Assembly: GCF_000518265.1 (NCBI RefSeq)
Contig: NZ_JADG01000013.1
Coordinates: 1-64,000 of the forward strand
Reading direction: 5' to 3'
Length of the DNA: 64,000 bases
From: Actinomadura oligospora ATCC 43269
GTDB lineage: Bacteria > Actinomycetota > Actinomycetes > Streptosporangiales > Streptosporangiaceae
In this document: positions 6,839 through 14,876 of the stretch, piece after piece
Numbering within the stretch: position 1 is the first letter of the stretch
Layout: each line of letters starts with the position of its first letter
Translations under genes and position numbers: made by a program
The notes under the pieces: model-generated
Told to the model about the DNA's origin: nothing
What the model saw: only the letters and a program-made list of their open reading frames with translations
The model's database searches: none

Positions 6839-7382
6839 CGTGCCGTGCCGCGAACTCCCGGTACGGCATGGACGACGCGACGGCCATGTCACGCCAGTGG
6901 TTGGCGAGGACGAGCTGCTCGGGATCCTCGACGATCTCGGCGGCGGTGAACGTTCCGTCGTCCTCGTAGTGCATCGTGACCAGCTGACGCGAGTCGAACA
7001 GCCAGTAGTCGTAGTGCGGCAGCCCGTCCAGCCACTCGCCCTGATAGACCGGGGCGATCCGCACGTCCTCGCCGGCGGCCACCGTGTGCTCATACGACCA
7101 GGCGCATTCGAACCGGACGTAGTCCGACAGCGGTTCCTCCACCACATGAACGCGGTGCATGCGCTTGCCCGCGCGGACGGCGGGACGCACCGTCCCCTCG
7201 ATCCAGTCCGCGATGCCCGGGAACTCGCCCCGCTCCTGCCCGTCCATGAACAGCGCGAACTCGTCCTCTTCGTAGAAGACGCCGTACCGCTGCAACGACT
7301 CCAGCCGGTACGCGGTGAACCGGAAGTCGGCGAACAGCCGGTTGAACTCCGGGTCCGCGAGCGAGTGGAAGATCCGCCCCAC
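6810..7382 (-). CDS. DUF6879 family protein, second copy
   Basis: A 190-residue protein from GTG 7382, with a GGGAGGG stretch about ten bases upstream. It carries FADFRFTAYRLESLQRYGVF, then RVHVVEEPLSDYVRFE, AGEDVRIAPVYQGEW and YWLFDSRQLVTMHY, the DUF6879 plan also seen at 2482-2994. The N-terminus here is longer and more aromatic. The small gene upstream ends at the adjacent base, and the STAND gene starts 29 bases inside this one. The coupling implies that the three products are made together. Activity unknown. Confidence 0.85.
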   Translation of the reverse strand: MGRIFHSLADPEFNRLFADFRFTAYRLESLQRYGVFYEEDEFALFMDGQERGEFPGIADWIEGTVRPAVRAGKRMHRVHVVEEPLSDYVRFECAWSYEHTVAAGEDVRIAPVYQGEWLDGLPHYDYWLFDSRQLVTMHYEDDGTFTAAEIVEDPEQLVLANHWRDMAVASSMPYREFAARHGGRFSPGRA

Positions 7383-7607
7383 CTAACCGGTCCCTCCCAT
7401 GGCCCGCAGCCGCTCGACCGCCTCGAGCAACACCTCCGGCGCGATCCGCACCGCCGTCTCGCCGGGCAGGACGTTGTCCAACTCCGCATGCGTGGCGGTG
7501 TCCACCTCACCGCCCTGGACGACGAGCTCACCCGACTCCGCCAGGTAGACCGAGGGACAGCCGTTGCCGCCCGATCCCTTGTCCTTACTCAGCAAGACAA
7601 GCTTCAC
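7383..7607 (-). CDS. Small protein preceding DUF6879, second copy
   Basis: A 74-residue protein. GTG 7607 is preferred because AAGGTGG lies six bases upstream; the TTG at 7613 would touch that site. It reads GCPSVYLAESGELVVQGGEV, then ELDNVLPGETAVRIAPEVLL and a final amphipathic helix. It resembles the 79-residue protein at 2283-2522 in position and in the VVQG and V-x-I-x-P-E-x-L-L elements. Its stop abuts the DUF6879 start. I infer a dedicated partner of DUF6879; no biochemical role is known to me. Confidence 0.8.
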   Translation of the reverse strand: MKLVLLSKDKGSGGNGCPSVYLAESGELVVQGGEVDTATHAELDNVLPGETAVRIAPEVLLEAVERLRAMGGTG

Positions 7608-7811
7608 GGCCAACCACCTTCAGCAGATCAGCACACCGGCTTCGTCCTGAGTCTAAGAAGCGCCCGCCATGCCAACAAGGCCCGCCGCGACGGATGCGCT
7701 GGTCAACAGGGTTCCATGTCCGGAATTCCGGTCCGGGTGCCGGACGACGGACCGCCGTACAGGCGGGTGACCGTCTCGCGGTCTGCGCGCCAGCTCGGCC
7801 TCTGAACAGGC

Positions 7812-7848
7812 GCGACGGGCTCCGCTCTTTGTGTGCGGGGCCCGTCGC
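7812..7848 (-). terminator. Hairpin after the PadR/membrane operon
   Basis: A 14-bp stem with one G-T pair (arms 7812-7825 and 7835-7848, 9-base loop) lies 23 bases past the stop of the minus-strand membrane protein gene. It is well placed to end that transcript. The remainder of 7608-7871 shows no gene. Confidence 0.7.
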
Positions 7849-7871
7849 TGAGGTCTCGATCTCCGGTTCGG

Positions 7872-8945
7872 TCAGCCGGGGATGTGCTCCTGGCGGGTGG
7901 TTCGGGTTTGGGTGGGGAGTTCTACGAGGCGGACGCAGAGCATGGCGAGGGCGAAGCCGATCAGGCCGTAGGCGATCGCGAGTGAGGGGTCGGCGTGGCC
8001 GTTGCCGTTGACCAGGCCGCTCAGCGTGGTCTCGAAGGACGCGTTGGCCTGGAGGCCCAAGGCGGGCACGGCGGCGATCGCCAGCAGGGCGCAGGCGCGG
8101 CGGCCTTCGCGGGTCCGCGCCAGCACCGCGAAGACCAGGACGGCGGCCACCGACATCCCCGCCAGCTGCATCTGCTCCCAGGCGGTGAAGTCGTCGAGGA
8201 ACACCCTGGTGGGCTGGTCGTGGCCGGGGACGGGCGCGTACCCGAACAGCAGGGCGAAGCCCTCGGAGGAGAAGCCCGCGGCGAGGGCCGCCGCCGTCGC
8301 CGCCGCGATCGTGACGCGGACGCGTCCGGCCAGGCGAGCGGCGTGGAAGGGCCCGGGGGAGGCGACCAGGGACGCGGTGGCCAGCAGCGCGAGGGGAAGC
8401 GACTGCCCCGTCAAGGTGGCTGCCAAGGGGCCGAAGGCGTGCGTCGCGAAGAGCTGCCCGTAGGCGGCCAGGACGATCTGGACGCCGGTGACCGCGCAGG
8501 CGGCGCGGGCGGCGGCGGCGCGCCGGCCGCGCCAGGCCAGGACGGCGATGCCCGCCCAGGCCAGCCAGTACGGCCCCATGCCGTAGAGGACGGTCATCTG
8601 GTGCGCCGTCGACCAGGGGACGATCATCTGGTTGGCGAGGGACGTCGTGGTCGGGATGTTGATGACGAACCGCACGCCGTTGGCCAGGAGCTGGAGCAGC
8701 GCGAGGAACCCGGTGAGGGCGAGGGCCGCGGGCCAGGCGGACGGGCCGTCGCCGCTGACGGCGGGCCGCAGCCTGATCCGGATCGCGCCCGCCAGCAGGT
8801 CGGCGATCTCGGCCGGGGACGGACGGGTCTGGCCGGGACGCGCGGCCGACAGCAGGAGGTCCAGCATCTCCCGCTCGTGGGTGGCGCGGTGGGCGGCCGG
8901 GTACCAGGCCAGCAACCGGCGGTAGCGGGCTTCGAGTGTGCTCAA
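7872..8945 (-). CDS. Integral membrane protein paired with PadR
   Basis: A 357-residue protein. The start is TTG 8945, sharing TTGA with the PadR stop, so translation is coupled. The N-terminus is a short cytoplasmic helix (RYRRLLAWYPAAHRATHEREML), the pattern common in membrane proteins encoded behind PadR genes. About eight hydrophobic segments follow between residues 75 and 345. No transport or catalytic motif is seen. PadR-linked membrane proteins of this kind are often linked to drug or envelope stress, but nothing here shows a substrate. Confidence 0.75.
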   Translation of the reverse strand: MSTLEARYRRLLAWYPAAHRATHEREMLDLLLSAARPGQTRPSPAEIADLLAGAIRIRLRPAVSGDGPSAWPAALALTGFLALLQLLANGVRFVINIPTTTSLANQMIVPWSTAHQMTVLYGMGPYWLAWAGIAVLAWRGRRAAAARAACAVTGVQIVLAAYGQLFATHAFGPLAATLTGQSLPLALLATASLVASPGPFHAARLAGRVRVTIAAATAAALAAGFSSEGFALLFGYAPVPGHDQPTRVFLDDFTAWEQMQLAGMSVAAVLVFAVLARTREGRRACALLAIAAVPALGLQANASFETTLSGLVNGNGHADPSLAIAYGLIGFALAMLCVRLVELPTQTRTTRQEHIPG

Positions 8946-9331
8946 CGGAGTTCCCCTGAAAGACGCCCGGTCAGCACCGGGGCGAAGAGTGCGGAGGCGG
9001 TGGCGCCGAGGCTCGGACGGGCGGCCAGTCGGCGGGCCGCGACCTCGGTCCGGCGGCGCAGCGCCTCGACCTCGGCGGCGAGCGCGGCGGCGCCGTCCTC
9101 GGTGAGGCGGTAGTAGCGGCGCAGCCGGCCGTCGACGACCTCCTCGCGGTCGGAGGTGATCAGCTTCTCGGCCTGCAGCCGGTCGAGAGCGGCGTACAGG
9201 GTGCCGGGGCGCATGCGCGTCCGTCCGGCGGAGATGCGCTCGATGTCGGAGATGATCCCGTAGCCGTGCCGGGCCCCCTCGGCCAGTGCGGTGAGGATCA
9301 GGAAGGTCGGCTCTTGCATGGCCTTGCTCAT
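8942..9331 (-). CDS. PadR-family transcriptional regulator
   Basis: A 129-residue protein from ATG 9331. It has the PadR winged helix: EPTFLILTALAEGARHGYGI, then RMRPGTLYAALDRLQAEKLI, a wing with GRLRRYYRLTEDG, and a C-terminal dimerisation helix (ALAAEVEALRRRTEVAARRL). An AT-rich stretch with TTTATATATCGATGATC directly upstream (about 9338-9354) probably holds its promoter and operator. It is divergent from the DUF4097 gene and coupled to the membrane protein behind it, which it probably represses until a ligand binds. Confidence 0.9.
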   Translation of the reverse strand: MSKAMQEPTFLILTALAEGARHGYGIISDIERISAGRTRMRPGTLYAALDRLQAEKLITSDREEVVDGRLRRYYRLTEDGAAALAAEVEALRRRTEVAARRLAARPSLGATASALFAPVLTGRLSGELR

Positions 9332-9409
9332 GTGATCTTTATATATCGATGATCTGACTATCGCAACCGCGGCGAGGTGGACGGGGCGGGTAGCGTTCAC
9401 GCTCATTTC

Positions 9410-9430
9410 AATGCAACGGCTCGTTGCATT
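9410..9430. promoter_or_regulatory. Perfect dyad in the PadR-DUF4097 intergenic region
   Basis: AATGCAACG (9410-9418) and CGTTGCATT (9422-9430) form perfect 9-base arms around GCT. Further GCAACG copies occur near 9445, 9488 and 9519, all within an unusually AT-rich 150 bases before the DUF4097 gene. The cluster looks like multiple operator sites for one regulator. Which protein binds is unknown; the nearby PadR has a different AT-rich site of its own. Confidence 0.5.
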
Positions 9431-9587
9431 ACTTTCGATAGTGTTGCAACGATTTCGAGGCTGTGAGCTGCCGAGATGCTTGATTTGTGCAACGAGAGAC
9501 TTGCAGAAATTTGGAAAGCAACGTAGCGTTTCCATTGTTCGAAACGACGGGCGGTGCGGAGCCGCCCTCATCCCCCAGGAGCGCACG

Positions 9588-10250
9588 ATGCAGAAGTTCG
9601 ACACCACCGCCCCGATCGCCGCCGTTCTCGCTGTCCCCGCCGGGCGCATCCGGATCGTCGCCGCCGAGCAGGCCGAGACGACCGTGGTGGTCCTGCCCGC
9701 GAACGACTCCAAGGGCCGGGACGTGAAGGCCGCCGAGCAGACCACGGTCGAGTTCGCCGACGGTGTCCTGCGGATCGAGAACCCGGTGAGGAACCAGCAC
9801 TTCGGGGCGTCCGGCTCCATCGAGGTGACCGTCCAGCTGCCCGCCGGGTCCACGGTCGAGGCGAAGGCGGCCAGCGCCGGGCTGACCACCACCGGACGCC
9901 TCGGCGACGTCTCCTTCGACGGCGCCTACAACGAGATCAGGCTGGACGAGGTGGCGGCCCTGCGCCTCACGGCCGTGGACGGCGACGTCGAGGTCGGACG
10001 CCTCGGCGGCCCCGCCGAGATCAGCACCAGCCGGGGCGACATCAAGATCGCCGAGGCGGCGGGCGGCAAGGTCGTCCTCAGCACCCAGACCGGTGACATC
10101 TCGATCGGCGCCGCCAAGGGCGTCTCCGCCTCGCTGGACGCGGGCACCTCCAACGGCCGCGTCACCAACTCCCTCAAGAACGACGGCGACGCCACCCTGG
10201 AGATCCACGCGACCACGCCCAACGGCGACATCACCGCCCGCAGCCTCTGA
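9588..10250 (+). CDS. DUF4097 beta-strand repeat protein
   Basis: A 220-residue protein from ATG 9588 with AGGAG seven bases upstream. There is no signal peptide or membrane segment. Successive strands of the form G-D-V-x-V-G, I-S-T-S-R-G-D-I-K-I, L-S-T-Q-T-G-D-I-S-I and NGRVTNSLKN, ending TTPNGDITARSL, are the DUF4097 right-handed beta repeat. The protein is a predicted scaffold without enzyme motifs. It stands alone behind an AT-rich regulatory region with repeated GCAACG elements and is divergent from PadR, so it may respond to the same stress. Role unknown. Confidence 0.85.
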   Translation: MQKFDTTAPIAAVLAVPAGRIRIVAAEQAETTVVVLPANDSKGRDVKAAEQTTVEFADGVLRIENPVRNQHFGASGSIEVTVQLPAGSTVEAKAASAGLTTTGRLGDVSFDGAYNEIRLDEVAALRLTAVDGDVEVGRLGGPAEISTSRGDIKIAEAAGGKVVLSTQTGDISIGAAKGVSASLDAGTSNGRVTNSLKNDGDATLEIHATTPNGDITARSL

Positions 10251-10364
10251 GGGTGCGCGTGAGGACGGTCCGGCCCGGCCGGCGGCGATCGAGGACTCCT
10301 CGGTCGCCGCTTCGGCCGTCCGCGGCGGGGGCGATGTCGGAGGCGGCCTCTAGGGTCGGCCCGC

Positions 10365-11618
10365 GTGGCTTCCCAACTCGACATCGGCAGAGCGGCGACC
10401 TCGGCCCGGGCGGCGACCTCGGCCCGGGCGGCGCTCCCGCGGCCGTATCTCGCCTGGCTCGCCGGAACCCGGGCCTCCGTCCTCGGCGACGCGGCCATGT
10501 ACTTCGCGCTCGGCTGGGCCGCCAGCGCCCACGGCGGGACGATGGCCGCCCTGGTCCTCACCGCGATCAACCTTCCGCGCACCGTCTTGTTGCTGCTGGG
10601 CGGCGCCGTCGGCGACCGGTTCGGCGCCCGCCGGGTGATGATCGCCGGGGACGCCGTGATGCTCACGGCCGCGCTCGTGCTCGCGGCGGCGAGTTCCCAC
10701 TGGGGGACGCGGCCCTGGCTGCTCGTCGTGGTCGCCGCGGTGATCGGCGTGGTCGACGCGTTCTACCTGCCCGCGACGGGGTCGATGCCCCGCCGCCTGG
10801 TGGGTGAGGAGCAGCTGCCCCGGGCGCTGGGCATGCAACAGGCGGGCAGCCAGATCGCCACGCTCCTCGGCGCGCCGCTCGGCGGCGTGCTCGTCGCGTC
10901 CGCCGGACTGCCCGGCGCGGCCCTGGTGGACGCGGGCACCTTCGCGGTCGTCCTGGTGGTGCTCCTCTGCGTGAAACCGGCCTTCGACGTCGAGCGGTCC
11001 TCACGCGACGAGAGCCTCCTGGCGGGGGCGGCCGACGGCGTGCGGCTGGCCGTGAAGGATCCCGTGCTGCGTCCCGCGCTGCTGCTGACGGCCGCCGCCG
11101 CGGGATTCCTCCTGCCGGTGGTGTCGCTGCTGAACCCGCTGCTCGCCAGGGAGCACGGCTGGGGCGCGGGCGCGGCCGGTCTGGTGGCGGCCGGTCAGGG
11201 CGTGGGAATGATCGCGGTGTCGCTGGCGGTCACGCGGCGGGGAGCGATGAGCCGCATCGGCGTCGGCGCGGCGGTGGGCCTGTGCGTCGCGGCGCTGGGG
11301 ATCGCGGTGGTGGCCGTGGCTCCGGTGACCGGCGTGGCCGTGGCCGGAGGCGTCGTGGTCGGCGGGGGCTCGGGACTGTTCGCCTGCCATATCGGTCCGC
11401 TGGTGCTGACGAGTGTCCCCGCGACGCATCTGTCCAGGGTGCAGGCCCTGCTGACACTCGTTCAGAGCCTGGCCCTGCTGGTGGCCAACAACGCGTTGGG
11501 CGTCCTCGCGGACGCCGGGACCGCCGTGATCGCCGCGGGCGTGTGCGCGCTCGCCGTCTGCGGCGCGGGGGTCCTGGGCCTGGCCTCGAAACCGCTTCGC
11601 GGCCTGCACCGGAACTGA
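10365..11618 (+). CDS. MFS transporter
   Basis: A 417-residue protein from GTG 10365. After an Ala/Arg-rich tail of about 25 residues it has twelve predicted membrane segments. The loop GGAVGDRFGARRVMIAGD between segments 2 and 3 is the major facilitator A-motif, and a PATGSMPRRLV loop follows segment 4, as in the MFS_3 (enterobactin/macrolide exporter-like) group. An efflux role driven by protons is inferred; the substrate is not visible. The start region contains an in-frame 18-bp duplication. No neighbour is clearly in the same operon. Confidence 0.85.
   Translation: MASQLDIGRAATSARAATSARAALPRPYLAWLAGTRASVLGDAAMYFALGWAASAHGGTMAALVLTAINLPRTVLLLLGGAVGDRFGARRVMIAGDAVMLTAALVLAAASSHWGTRPWLLVVVAAVIGVVDAFYLPATGSMPRRLVGEEQLPRALGMQQAGSQIATLLGAPLGGVLVASAGLPGAALVDAGTFAVVLVVLLCVKPAFDVERSSRDESLLAGAADGVRLAVKDPVLRPALLLTAAAAGFLLPVVSLLNPLLAREHGWGAGAAGLVAAGQGVGMIAVSLAVTRRGAMSRIGVGAAVGLCVAALGIAVVAVAPVTGVAVAGGVVVGGGSGLFACHIGPLVLTSVPATHLSRVQALLTLVQSLALLVANNALGVLADAGTAVIAAGVCALAVCGAGVLGLASKPLRGLHRN
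10392..10427. repeat. 18-bp tandem duplication in the MFS gene
   Basis: Bases 10392-10409 are repeated exactly at 10410-10427. The duplication is in frame and doubles the peptide AATSAR in the N-terminal cytoplasmic tail, so it leaves the transporter open. It is probably slippage or recent duplication without functional effect. Confidence 0.9.
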
Positions 11619-11681
11619 TCGCGCCGGACTTCGTCCGGTTGCGTGGGAAGAGAGCCGGGGGCGGGACGGGTTGTCCTCGGC

Positions 11682-12479
11682 ATGGATGAGGTTCTGGTGC
11701 TGGGCGCCGGTGGGAAGACGGGGCGGCGCGTGGTCGCCCGCCTTGAGGAGCGGGGCGTCCGTGTTCGGGCGGCGTCGCGGAGAGGGACGCCGGCGTTCGA
11801 CTGGAACGTTCCGGCGACCTGGGACGAGGCCCTGGACGGAATGGGCGCGGTCTATGTCGTCCGGCCGGAGTTGCAGCCGATCGACGTGCTGGAGGGCTTC
11901 GTCCAGCGTGCGGTGTCCCGGGGTGCCGGGCGGCTGGTGTTCCTTTCGGCCCGCGCGGGCGGGGAGGGTATGGACCGTCCGCGCGAGCGCGTCATCCAGG
12001 ACTCCGGAGCCGCATGGACGATCCTGCGGCCCACCTGGTACTTCCAGAACTTCAGCGAGGGCCAGTTCCGCGCCGACATACGCGCGGGTGAACTGCGCCT
12101 TCCGGCGGGCGACGGACGGGAGGCGTTCGTCGATACCGAGGACATCGCCGACGTCGCGGTCGCGGCGCTGACCGAACCCGGGCACGACGAGCGGATCTAC
12201 GCGCTTTCCGGGCCGCGCGCCCTGTCGTTCGAGGAGGCCACGCGGGTGATCGCGGAAGTTTCGGGACGTCCGGTCCGGTACCGGGAGACCACGCCGGACG
12301 AGTACGTGCGCCGCCTCGTCGCCGACGGCGAGACCGACCGCTTCGCGAACCTCCAGGCCAAGCTCATGGGCTGGATCTCGGAGAACGAGGGCGCCCACCT
12401 CAGCGACGGCGTCCAGCGCGCGCTGGGCCGGGAACCCCGCGGCTTCGAGGACTACGCCAGGCGAACGACCTGGACCTGA
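11682..12479 (+). CDS. NmrA-like NAD(P)-binding protein
   Basis: A 265-residue atypical short-chain dehydrogenase from ATG 11682. The Rossmann motif is at the very start (VLVLGAGGKTGRRVVARLEE), followed by RVRAASRRG for NADP recognition. The region RLVFLSARAG replaces the catalytic Tyr-Lys motif, and ILRPTWYFQNF is the signature of the NmrA/azoreductase-like group. EAFVDTEDIADVAVAAL completes it. These proteins are redox sensors or quinone/azo reductases. No operon partner is evident; a short hairpin lies just upstream after the MFS gene. Confidence 0.85.
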   Translation: MDEVLVLGAGGKTGRRVVARLEERGVRVRAASRRGTPAFDWNVPATWDEALDGMGAVYVVRPELQPIDVLEGFVQRAVSRGAGRLVFLSARAGGEGMDRPRERVIQDSGAAWTILRPTWYFQNFSEGQFRADIRAGELRLPAGDGREAFVDTEDIADVAVAALTEPGHDERIYALSGPRALSFEEATRVIAEVSGRPVRYRETTPDEYVRRLVADGETDRFANLQAKLMGWISENEGAHLSDGVQRALGREPRGFEDYARRTTWT

Positions 12480-12564
12480 CCGTCCCGGCGCGGACCGGGG
12501 CAAGACATGGTCAACGTCGGCGGTGCGCCGAAGCGGGGGGCCACCGGTCCGGTGGAGTGCGGCC

Positions 12565-12927
12565 ATGATCACGAAACTCTCTCGCGCCTGCGGCGGCGCG
12601 GTCGCGGCGGCGCTGTGCGCGGGCACGCTCCTGATGCCCGCGTCGGCGTCCGCGTCGTCCCCGACCACCGCCCGCAAGTGCTACGACGTCGGAAAATTGG
12701 TCAAGGCGATGACGGGGTTGAAGGAGAAGACCCCGTCCAACGTCAAGAAGGTCCTGCTGGACCTCGTCCAGGACCAGTCCAAGAAACCGGAGATCGCGCG
12801 GATCATCGACGACGCCGCCGCGAGGGGCGGCGACGAGAAGGCGGTGGCAAAGGCCGCCTTCGAGGGGCTCGCCAGCGCCTGCCCCGAGCTCAAACCACTC
12901 GCCAAGATGGTGTCCAAGCAGGGGTAG
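12565..12927 (+). CDS. Small secreted protein
   Basis: A 120-residue protein from ATG 12565 with GGTGGAG about five bases upstream. A Sec signal peptide (basic start, hydrophobic GGAVAAALCAGTLLMPASASA) is followed by a mature part of about 90 residues. That part has two cysteines (ARKCYDV and ASACPELK) that could form a disulphide, and several helices (VKKVLLDLVQDQ, EIARIIDDAA). I do not recognise a family. It stands alone and ends just before a strong bidirectional hairpin. Confidence 0.75.
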   Translation: MITKLSRACGGAVAAALCAGTLLMPASASASSPTTARKCYDVGKLVKAMTGLKEKTPSNVKKVLLDLVQDQSKKPEIARIIDDAAARGGDEKAVAKAAFEGLASACPELKPLAKMVSKQG

Positions 12928-12980
12928 ACCAGGAGCCGCAGTGACCGGCTCACCGAAGTCTCGCGCGAGACCGCGCGCAA

Positions 12981-13021
12981 GGAGCACGTGGCCTCCGGTC
13001 CAGCCGGAGGCCACGTGCTCC
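12981..13021. terminator. Bidirectional hairpin between convergent genes
   Basis: A perfect 18-bp stem (12981-12998 and 13004-13021, 5-base loop) separates the plus-strand secreted protein from the minus-strand ABC ATPase gene, whose stop begins two bases later. It can end transcripts from both sides. Confidence 0.9.
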
Positions 13022-13023
13022 CG

Positions 13024-13791
13024 TCAGGCGGGGGACGCGACGGAGATGTGCGGACGGCCGGTGAGGGGGTGGGGGCCGATGTGGGCGCGGACGCCGAACA
13101 CCTCGCCGATGAACTCGGGTGTGAGCACCTCCAGGGGTGGGCCGGACGCCTGGACGCGCCCGTCGCGCAGGACGACGACGTGGTCGCAGTAGGCGGCGGC
13201 GTGGTCGAGGTCGTGCAGGGCGGCGAGGACGGTCAGCCCGAGCGAGCGGACCAGGTCGAGCAGGCCGAGTTGCGCGCCGACGTCCAGGTGGTTGGTCGGC
13301 TCGTCCAGGACGAGCAGCGGCGCGCGCTGGGCCAGCGCGCGGGCCAGAAGGACGCGTTGGCGTTCGCCGCCGGACAGGGTCGCGAACAGGCGGTCGGCCC
13401 GGCCGTCCATGCCGACCCGTTCCAGGGATTCGGCGATGACGGCGCGGTCCGCCTCGGACTCGCGGTCGAGCAGGCCCTGGTGCGGTCCGCGTCCCATGGC
13501 GACGACCTCGGCCACGGTGAACTCGCCGCCCGGGTCGCCGTGCTGGGTGACGGCGGCGCGGCGGAGCGCGGCCGTGCGGGGGCGCATCCGCCACAGGTCG
13601 TCGCCGTCGAGTGAGACGACACCCGTGGTCGGACGGAGCGTCCGGTACACCGTGCGCAGCAGCGTCGACTTGCCGCTGCCATTGGGCCCGATGAGGCCGA
13701 CGAACTGGCCGGGCTCGGCGGTCAGCCGGACGCCGGTGACGATGTCGGCGCCGTCGACGGTGGCGGTGACGTCGGAGAGGTCGAGGCGCAT
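13024..13791 (-). CDS. Iron/B12-type ABC transporter ATPase
   Basis: A 255-residue protein, the third gene of a binding protein-permease-ATPase set. Walker A is GPNGSGKSTLLR, the signature is LSGGERQRVLLARALAQ, and Walker B is PLLVLDEPTNHLD, followed by the ALHDLDHAAAYCD switch-histidine region of the FecE/BtuD family. The ATG at 13791 overlaps the permease stop (ATGA). It powers uptake of a siderophore, haem or cobalamin-type ligand across the cytoplasmic membrane. The exact ligand cannot be read from the ATPase. Confidence 0.9.
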   Translation of the reverse strand: MRLDLSDVTATVDGADIVTGVRLTAEPGQFVGLIGPNGSGKSTLLRTVYRTLRPTTGVVSLDGDDLWRMRPRTAALRRAAVTQHGDPGGEFTVAEVVAMGRGPHQGLLDRESEADRAVIAESLERVGMDGRADRLFATLSGGERQRVLLARALAQRAPLLVLDEPTNHLDVGAQLGLLDLVRSLGLTVLAALHDLDHAAAYCDHVVVLRDGRVQASGPPLEVLTPEFIGEVFGVRAHIGPHPLTGRPHISVASPA

Positions 13792-14876
13792 CAGGCCGTC
13801 CCTCCCGTCCGGCGGCGCAGCAGCCACAGGAAGAACGGCACGCCGATCGCCGTCGTGAACACCCCGACGGGCAGCTCGTTCGGACGGTCCACGGTGCGCG
13901 TCGCGAGGTCCACCACGACCAGGAACACCGCGCCGAGCAGCGTCGCGACCGGCAGGACGCGGCGGTGGTCGGCCCCGACGGCGAACCGGGCCGCGTGCGG
14001 CACCATCAGCCCGATGAACCCGATACCGCCGACGACGCTGACCGCCGTGGCCGTGAGCAGCGACGCGACCGCGAGCAGGACGATCCGCAGCGTCCGGACG
14101 GGGACGCCGAGCGAGGTCGCGGCGTCGTCCCCGGCCAGCAGCGCGTTCAGCCGCCGGGCCTGCGAGAGCAGGAAGAGGGTGCAGGCGGCGATGACGGCGG
14201 CGGGCAGCCGCAGGTCGTTCCACGTCGCGCCCGCGATGCTCCCCATCAGCCAGAACATCAGCTTCTGCAACTCCGACGGGTCCAGCTGCAACTGGACGTA
14301 ACTGGTCGCCGCCTGGCACAGGTAGCCGACGGCGACCCCGGCCAGGACGAGCCGCGAGTCGAGCAGCCGCCCGCCGCGCTGCGCCAGCACGTACACGAGC
14401 AGGACGCTGGCCAGCGCCGTGACGAACGCCGCGCCCGTCACGCCGAGCCCGCCGAGCGCGGGCGCGCCGACCGCCGCGACCAGCACCGCGCCGAGCGACG
14501 CCCCGGACGAGACCCCGAGCACGTACGGATCGGCGAGCGGGTTGCGGACGAGCGCCTGAAGCGCGACGCCCGCCGCGCTCAGCCCGGCCCCGACGAGCGC
14601 CGCGACGAGGACGCGCGGGGTGCGGATGTCCCAGATGACCTGGTCGTGCAGCGGGTCCGTGCCGCCGCCCCCGGTCAGGTGCGCGACGATCACCCGCCAC
14701 GTCGCCCCGACCGGGACGTTCACGGAACCCAGCGAGATCGCGACCACGCACACGACGCAGAGCGCGACCGCGAGCCCGGCGACGAGCACGCCCGTCCACG
14801 CCCCGGACACGAGGTGCGGACGCCGGACGCCGTCGCGCGGCCTGGTCGCGGCGTTCGTTCTGAGGGTGTCAGCCAA
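13791..14876 (-). CDS. FecCD/BtuC-type ABC permease
   Basis: A 361-residue protein from TTG 14876, 8 bases inside the binding-protein gene. About nine or ten membrane segments match FecCD permeases, with RTPRVLVAALVGAGLSAAGV, then NPLADPYVLGVSSGASLGAV and GGIGFIGLMVPHAARF, which holds the ATPase coupling loop. It forms the homodimeric channel for the ligand delivered by the lipoprotein upstream. All three genes overlap, so they are one operon expressed from upstream of 15945 or 16615. Confidence 0.92.
   Translation of the reverse strand: MADTLRTNAATRPRDGVRRPHLVSGAWTGVLVAGLAVALCVVCVVAISLGSVNVPVGATWRVIVAHLTGGGGTDPLHDQVIWDIRTPRVLVAALVGAGLSAAGVALQALVRNPLADPYVLGVSSGASLGAVLVAAVGAPALGGLGVTGAAFVTALASVLLVYVLAQRGGRLLDSRLVLAGVAVGYLCQAATSYVQLQLDPSELQKLMFWLMGSIAGATWNDLRLPAAVIAACTLFLLSQARRLNALLAGDDAATSLGVPVRTLRIVLLAVASLLTATAVSVVGGIGFIGLMVPHAARFAVGADHRRVLPVATLLGAVFLVVVDLATRTVDRPNELPVGVFTTAIGVPFFLWLLRRRTGGTA

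Noticed and set aside
6839..7531. Upstream extension of the STAND open frame
   Set aside because: The frame stays open to 7531, but the region is covered by the DUF6879 gene, which has clear family matches. The extension is Arg/Ser/Thr-rich nonsense typical of a high-GC shadow.
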